A stretch of DNA of 47,629 nucleotides, from NCBI GenBank assembly GCA_017541145.1, contig JAFXZT010000007.1, positions 1 through 47,629 on the forward strand, written 5' to 3'. The stretch comes from Bacteroidales bacterium. GTDB lineage: Bacteria; Bacteroidota; Bacteroidia; Bacteroidales; UBA3824. The notes under the pieces were generated by a model. It saw only the letters and a list, made by a program, of their open reading frames with translations. It made no database searches and was not told the origin of the DNA. Below are positions 45,532 to 47,629 of this stretch, piece by piece. Numbering within the stretch: position 1 is the stretch's first letter; each line of letters starts with the position of its first letter. The position numbers and the translations under genes were made by a program.

Positions 45532-46434
45532 ATGCCGAAAATACATTATACAAAACCATATAAAAAGCCAAAGGATTTGGTTCTCATGTTAAAACAACGT
45601 GGGTTGTTGATTGCCGATGAACGTGAGGCGGAGCGTTGTATCGGCATTATTGGCTATTATAGGTTGTCTGCGTATCTTCATCCATTTTTAAAAAATCCAA
45701 AAGAACGTCATTTGTTTCATAACAATGTAAAGTTTGATGACGTTGTGTCTCTGTATGATTTTGACAAGGAACTTAGAGTTTTCCTATTTAAGGCGATTTC
45801 GGAAATTGAAATTGCAATAAGGAGTTCAATTGCGAATTTGGGTGTAGAAGTTCTGTCGGATAACTTTTGGTTTACAAATCCTGCATATTTTGTAGTTTCG
45901 ACGCCACGGAGACAGGCTTATGATTTGTCGGTGATAAAGAAAGAGTACGACAGGTCGAAGGAACAGTTTGTGAAAAGTTTCAAGAGTAAATATTTGGAAA
46001 CTTTGCCGCCGTCATGGATTATTACGGAAGTTTTGACTTTTGGAACGATTGCTACTGCCTTCAAGTCCATAAAGAACATTCGTTTGAAAAAAACAATCGC
46101 TCGGCGGTTTAATTTGGAGCCGTCGGTGTTTGAATCGTGGGTGAGCATCATTGGGTTGGTAAGAAACTTATGCTGTCATCATGCGAGAGTTTGGAACAAA
46201 TGGCGATCTTTGAATCCTGTACTTCCACGTCACAATGTTCCCGCGTGGCTTACTAATGCAAGGGTTCGCTGTTTATATTTTGACCTTTGTATAATCAAGC
46301 ATTTTTTGGATGTTATTGCGCCGAATAATAATATGGCGGATGAACTTAAAAAATTATTGAACAAATATCCGAAAATTTATGCGCCTTCTATGGGGTTTCC
46401 AAATAGTTGGGAAAACGAAACTATATGGAAATAA
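45532..46434 (+). CDS. abiF: AbiF/AbiD (Abi_2) family abortive-infection protein with HEPN motif
   Basis: The 300-residue protein is a full-length Abi_2 family member: KKPKDLVLMLKQRGL (11-25), CIGIIGYYRLSAYLHPF (36-52), DFDKELRVFLFKAISEIEI (77-95) and the hallmark RNLCCHHARVWN (211-222), in which Arg211-x4-His216 is the HEPN ribonuclease motif. HEPN toxins cut RNA and stop growth on phage infection; the AbiF family has been linked to the origin of Cas13. It sits between the cas2 remnant and the CRISPR array, with its own small RNA and terminator upstream and a terminator after it, so it forms a separate unit inserted in the locus. Start ATG 45532 is the only sensible one. Confidence 0.88.
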   Translation: MPKIHYTKPYKKPKDLVLMLKQRGLLIADEREAERCIGIIGYYRLSAYLHPFLKNPKERHLFHNNVKFDDVVSLYDFDKELRVFLFKAISEIEIAIRSSIANLGVEVLSDNFWFTNPAYFVVSTPRRQAYDLSVIKKEYDRSKEQFVKSFKSKYLETLPPSWIITEVLTFGTIATAFKSIKNIRLKKTIARRFNLEPSVFESWVSIIGLVRNLCCHHARVWNKWRSLNPVLPRHNVPAWLTNARVRCLYFDLCIIKHFLDVIAPNNNMADELKKLLNKYPKIYAPSMGFPNSWENETIWK

Positions 46435-46448
46435 CGATTTTAGATGCG

Positions 46449-46475
46449 GAAAAATAAAGTACGCTTTACTTTTTC
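46449..46475 (+). terminator. Terminator after abiF
   Basis: GAAAAATAAAG and CTTTACTTTTTC pair over 11 bp (one bulged C) around a TACG tetraloop, 14 bp after the abiF stop. The T-rich right arm fits an intrinsic terminator. Confidence 0.6.
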
Positions 46476-46647
46476 TAAAATTCCAAATCGTTGACCGTCA
46501 GGCTCTTTGAAATCCGCAAGTTTTAAGGGGGGTAAAAATCTTATGATTAATATTTTTTAACGTGATAAATTTTGTGTTTCAATTTGCTGAAATTGAAATA
46601 ATTATATAATTTTGCAATCTCGCCTTGGACTTTTTTGCGAGACGCCT
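46476..46647 (+). promoter_or_regulatory. CRISPR leader with consensus promoter
   Basis: TTTG (46583-46586) and TAATTTTG (46607-46614) are exactly 20 bp apart, a full Bacteroides consensus, 33 bp before the first repeat. Transcripts should begin near 46619-46621, so the pre-crRNA starts almost at the inverted repeat-like segment (46617-46630). AT-rich leader with no gene. Confidence 0.8.
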
Positions 46648-46661
46648 GTCTAAGGCGAGAT
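46617..46661 (+). repeat. Inverted copy of the repeat 5' end at the leader-array junction
   Basis: ATCTCGCCTTGGAC (46617-46630) is the reverse complement of the first 14 nt of the first repeat (46648-46661) with one difference, which becomes a G-U pair in RNA. A 17-nt loop separates them. Confidence 0.85.
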
Positions 46662-47629
46662 TTTAATTTCTACTAATTGTAGTTTTTTGTAAAATCAAAC
46701 ATGAATCCATCAGTCTAAGGCGAGATTTTAATTTCTACTAATTGTAGTTATCTTTATTAACAGTAAAATTGGTAGAAGTCTAAGGCGAGATTTTAATTTC
46801 TACTAATTGTAGATGTCCAATTATTCGCATCTAGTTTATATTTCGGTCTAAGGCGAGATTTTAATTTCTACTAATTGTAGATTTATATCAAGAGCTTCTG
46901 GTGAAATGAGTCTAAGGCGAGATTTTAATTTCTACTAATTGTAGATTCTTTTTAACTTCAATAAACCTTAATGTCAGTCTAAGGCGAGATTTTAATTTCT
47001 ACTAATTGTAGATACGAATAAATTCCATATCCTCGTTTTCAGAGTCTAAGGCGAGATTTTAATTTCTACTAATTGTAGATAATATTGGGTCCCTGAAGCG
47101 GATGTAAGTCTAAGGCGAGATTTTAATTTCTACTAATTGTAGATTATTTAATATTAATTGTAATCGAAATCGAGGTCTAAGGCGAGATTTTAATTTCTAC
47201 TAATTGTAGATGTATTCGGAGGAAATCTTCTAATGGTATTGTCTAAGGCGAGATTTTAATTTCTACTAATTGTAGATTCCAAAGATTCAAATTCTTTCTC
47301 AAGCTTGGTCTAAGGCGAGATTTTAATTTCTACTAATTGTAGATATATACTCGAGCTTCTTATCCGGATCGAGTCTAAGGCGAGATTTTAATTTCTACTA
47401 ATTGTAGATTCTCTGCGTTTATCTTCATCTTTCATTCGTCTAAGGCGAGATTTTAATTTCTACTAATTGTAGATTTACCGTACCAAAAATCAGTAAGTAA
47501 AGGTGGTCTAAGGCGAGATTTTAATTTCTACTAATTGTAGATATAAGTATGTAATTCACCTATGTATCATAGTCTAAGGCGAGATTTTAATTTCTACTAA
47601 TTGTAGATTCGAAATAAATTTGACCGCAG
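46648..47629 (+). CRISPR. Type V-A CRISPR array, at least 15 repeats, runs off the window
   Basis: Fifteen 37-nt repeats start at 46648, 46713, 46778, 46846, 46910, 46977, 47044, 47108, 47175, 47241, 47308, 47373, 47438, 47506 and 47572, with 14 complete spacers of 27-31 nt and 21 nt of a fifteenth. The repeat begins GTCTAAGGCGAGAT and ends AATTTCTACTAATTGTAGAT, the Cas12a handle with a TCTAC/GTAGA stem and a 5-nt loop, so transcription is left to right and the leader is on the left. Repeats 3-15 are identical; repeats 1 and 2 end GTAGTT. No tracrRNA is needed for this type. All spacers differ. Confidence 0.98.

Noticed and set aside
46436-46647. A tracrRNA from the leader anti-repeat
   Set aside because: The complementary arm is only 14 nt, covers the 5' half and not the handle, and V-A systems process crRNA without a tracrRNA.
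46648-46749. Altered repeats as the leader-distal, decaying end of the array
   Set aside because: The repeat orientation and a consensus promoter at 46583-46614 place the leader on this side, so they are leader-proximal.

Overview
The window is AT-rich chromosomal DNA from a member of the Bacteroidota, most likely order Bacteroidales. Promoters follow the Bacteroides form (TTTG, 19-21 bp, TAnnTTTG). Most genes lack a Shine-Dalgarno site. Large surface proteins end in type IX secretion (T9SS) sorting tails or are BspA-like, and the leuA-leuC-leuD-(leuA/cimA-like) order is one I associate with this order. No rRNA or tRNA gene was recognised.

Layout. (1) 1-2.35 kb, minus strand: a cut-off PD-(D/E)XK nuclease-family gene and a cluster of small secreted or membrane proteins, one of them broken by a 10-bp tandem duplication. 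(2) 2.35-7.9 kb, minus: the leucine operon, preceded by a classic attenuator made of a consensus promoter, a 22-residue leader peptide rich in Leu and Ile, and an intrinsic terminator. (3) 8.1-15.9 kb, minus: a 2039-residue T9SS-type adhesin followed by an OmpA-family protein, with a G12 homopolymer, a hairpin and a dyad upstream. (4) 16.2-20.1 kb: two tandem paralogous TPR/SpoIIE phosphatases. (5) 20.2-27.2 kb: housekeeping genes (thiL, a DEDDh exonuclease, lptB, a CBM48 protein, a DnaJ-type chaperone, a MacB-like exporter, an ACP phosphodiesterase). (6) 27.2-39.2 kb: an outer-membrane barrel gene with helically phased upstream repeats, an AAA-ATPase/PD-(D/E)XK protein, a frameshifted BspA-like surface protein, a divergent lyase-like/GH105 glycan pair, and a DUF4112 plus coiled-coil pair.

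(7) 39.3-47.6 kb is the striking part: a type V-A-derived CRISPR defence island. It encodes a 1246-residue Cas12a-like effector whose RuvC triad is intact but whose C-terminus carries a CxxC...CxxC zinc ribbon in place of the canonical Nuc domain. That is the signature of the Cas12a2 (possibly Cas12a3) clade, known for RNA-triggered abortive immunity. Seven bases later is a PrrC/RloC-like ATPase with a plausible anticodon-nuclease triad. Next come a 33-residue Cas4 N-terminal stub joined to a Cas2 C-terminal fragment, with cas1 gone, so the adaptation module was deleted. Then follows an AbiF/Abi_2 HEPN ribonuclease with its own promoter-small-RNA-terminator cassette, and finally an array of at least 15 repeats of 37 nt that runs off the window. 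The leader ends in an inverted copy of the first 14 nt of the repeat, and the first two repeats carry a base change that breaks the crRNA handle stem.

Taken together, the right end looks like a frozen-memory suicide island: an RNA-sensing Cas12a2-like nuclease next to two further putative RNA-cleaving abortive-infection toxins.
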